A stretch of DNA of 64,000 nt from Martelella alba (GTDB taxonomy: Bacteria; Pseudomonadota; Alphaproteobacteria; Rhizobiales; Rhizobiaceae). The notes beneath the pieces were generated by a model, which worked only from the letters and a program-made list of their open reading frames with translations, was not told where the DNA came from and searched no databases. Each line of letters starts with the position of its first letter. Within the stretch, counting starts at the first letter, position 1. The stretch lies in NCBI RefSeq assembly GCF_006516955.1, contig NZ_VHLG01000002.1, positions 62,001 to 126,000 of the forward strand, written 5' to 3'. This document shows positions 63,714 to 64,000 of this stretch, piece after piece. A program made the translations under genes and the position numbers.

Positions 63714-64000
63714 ATGACGGGACTGGAAAATCTTGCCTTGTCGCCGCCGGGCTGGGGCGGCGCACTTTTGCGTGGACTTCTCACATCGCTTGAGGTTGCC
63801 GCTGGCGGCTACCTGCTGGGTCAGGTGATCGGCGTTGCCGGTTCATCCGGCAAGCTATATGGCGGACCGATCATCCGTGATCTTCTCGAAATCTACACCA
63901 CCGTGGTGCGGGCCGTGCCGGAACTGGTGCTGATCGTGCTGCTCTATTATGCCGGCACAGCAAGCCTGAACAATCTCATGGACGTGCTCGGTTTTTCCTC
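63714..64000 (+). CDS. Amino-acid ABC transporter permease, N-terminal part (runs off window)
   Basis: The first 95 residues of a HisQ/HisM-type permease. The translation MTGLENLALSPPGWGGALLR is followed by a membrane segment (SLEVAAGGYLLGQVIGVAG) and the conserved YTTVVRAVPELVLIVLLYYAG segment. The start is taken from the first in-frame ATG after the binding-protein gene, since the earlier ATG runs into a stop. The rest of the permease and any second permease lie outside the window. Confidence 0.85.
   Translation, partial: MTGLENLALSPPGWGGALLRGLLTSLEVAAGGYLLGQVIGVAGSSGKLYGGPIIRDLLEIYTTVVRAVPELVLIVLLYYAGTASLNNLMDVLGFS

Overview
The window looks like chromosome of a GC-rich alphaproteobacterium of the order Hyphomicrobiales (Rhizobiales), probably near Rhizobiaceae or Aurantimonadaceae. 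The genus cannot be fixed from the sequence alone. The placement rests on conserved rhizobial blocks: ydcF-ftsX-ftsE next to hpt and cpdR; a DUF4175/TIGR02302 gene, lysA, lptM and argH divergent from tlpA; murA-DUF2948-hisD-UPF0262-infA-maf-yacG; irr divergent from fabA-fabB-fabI; a Porin_2-type porin; and a SAM-II riboswitch in front of metA.

Layout. 1-22 kb is mostly housekeeping: lipid acyltransferase, cell division (ftsEX), purine salvage (hpt), the cell-cycle regulator cpdR, lysine and arginine biosynthesis, a PiT phosphate transporter, a GGDEF/EAL protein, a SulP transporter with a tandem universal stress protein, and a LysR/MFS divergent pair. 22.2-31.8 kb is an accessory island. It holds a complete, compact type I-C CRISPR-Cas system (cas3-cas5c-cas8c-cas7-cas4-cas1-cas2, all on the minus strand, then a leader and a seven-spacer array). 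An IS3-type transposase fossil lies at the trailer end and an IS256-type fossil lies upstream of cas3, just before a tRNA-Thr. 32-38 kb returns to core genes. 38-50 kb holds a TPR lipoprotein, an NlpC/P60 enzyme, adhE behind a perfect FNR/FixK box, a copper-efflux operon (copZ-copA) behind a CueR-type promoter, a Nudix gene, SAM-II-metA, galM and a second ydcF-like gene. 50-57 kb has irr, type II fatty acid synthesis genes, a 2-keto-3-deoxygluconate permease, a porin with an unusual AT-rich upstream region, and an autoregulated-looking MerR/carboxymuconolactone-decarboxylase pair.

57.4-64 kb is a catabolic cluster that appears devoted to arginine or methylated arginines. On the minus strand are a dimethylargininase-like hydrolase, a BetI-like TetR regulator, an AruH-like aminotransferase and an AruI-like ThDP decarboxylase. 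On the plus strand, divergently, are a basic amino-acid type ABC transporter (ATPase, binding protein, permease). Both directions start at promoters that overlap one long inverted repeat, the likely operator of the TetR protein.

No wholly novel system was proven. The most informative regions are the arginine/methylarginine cluster with its shared operator, the CRISPR island with its IS-truncated trailer end, and several regulatory sites (FNR, CueR-type, NmlR-type, SAM-II) that can be read directly from the sequence.
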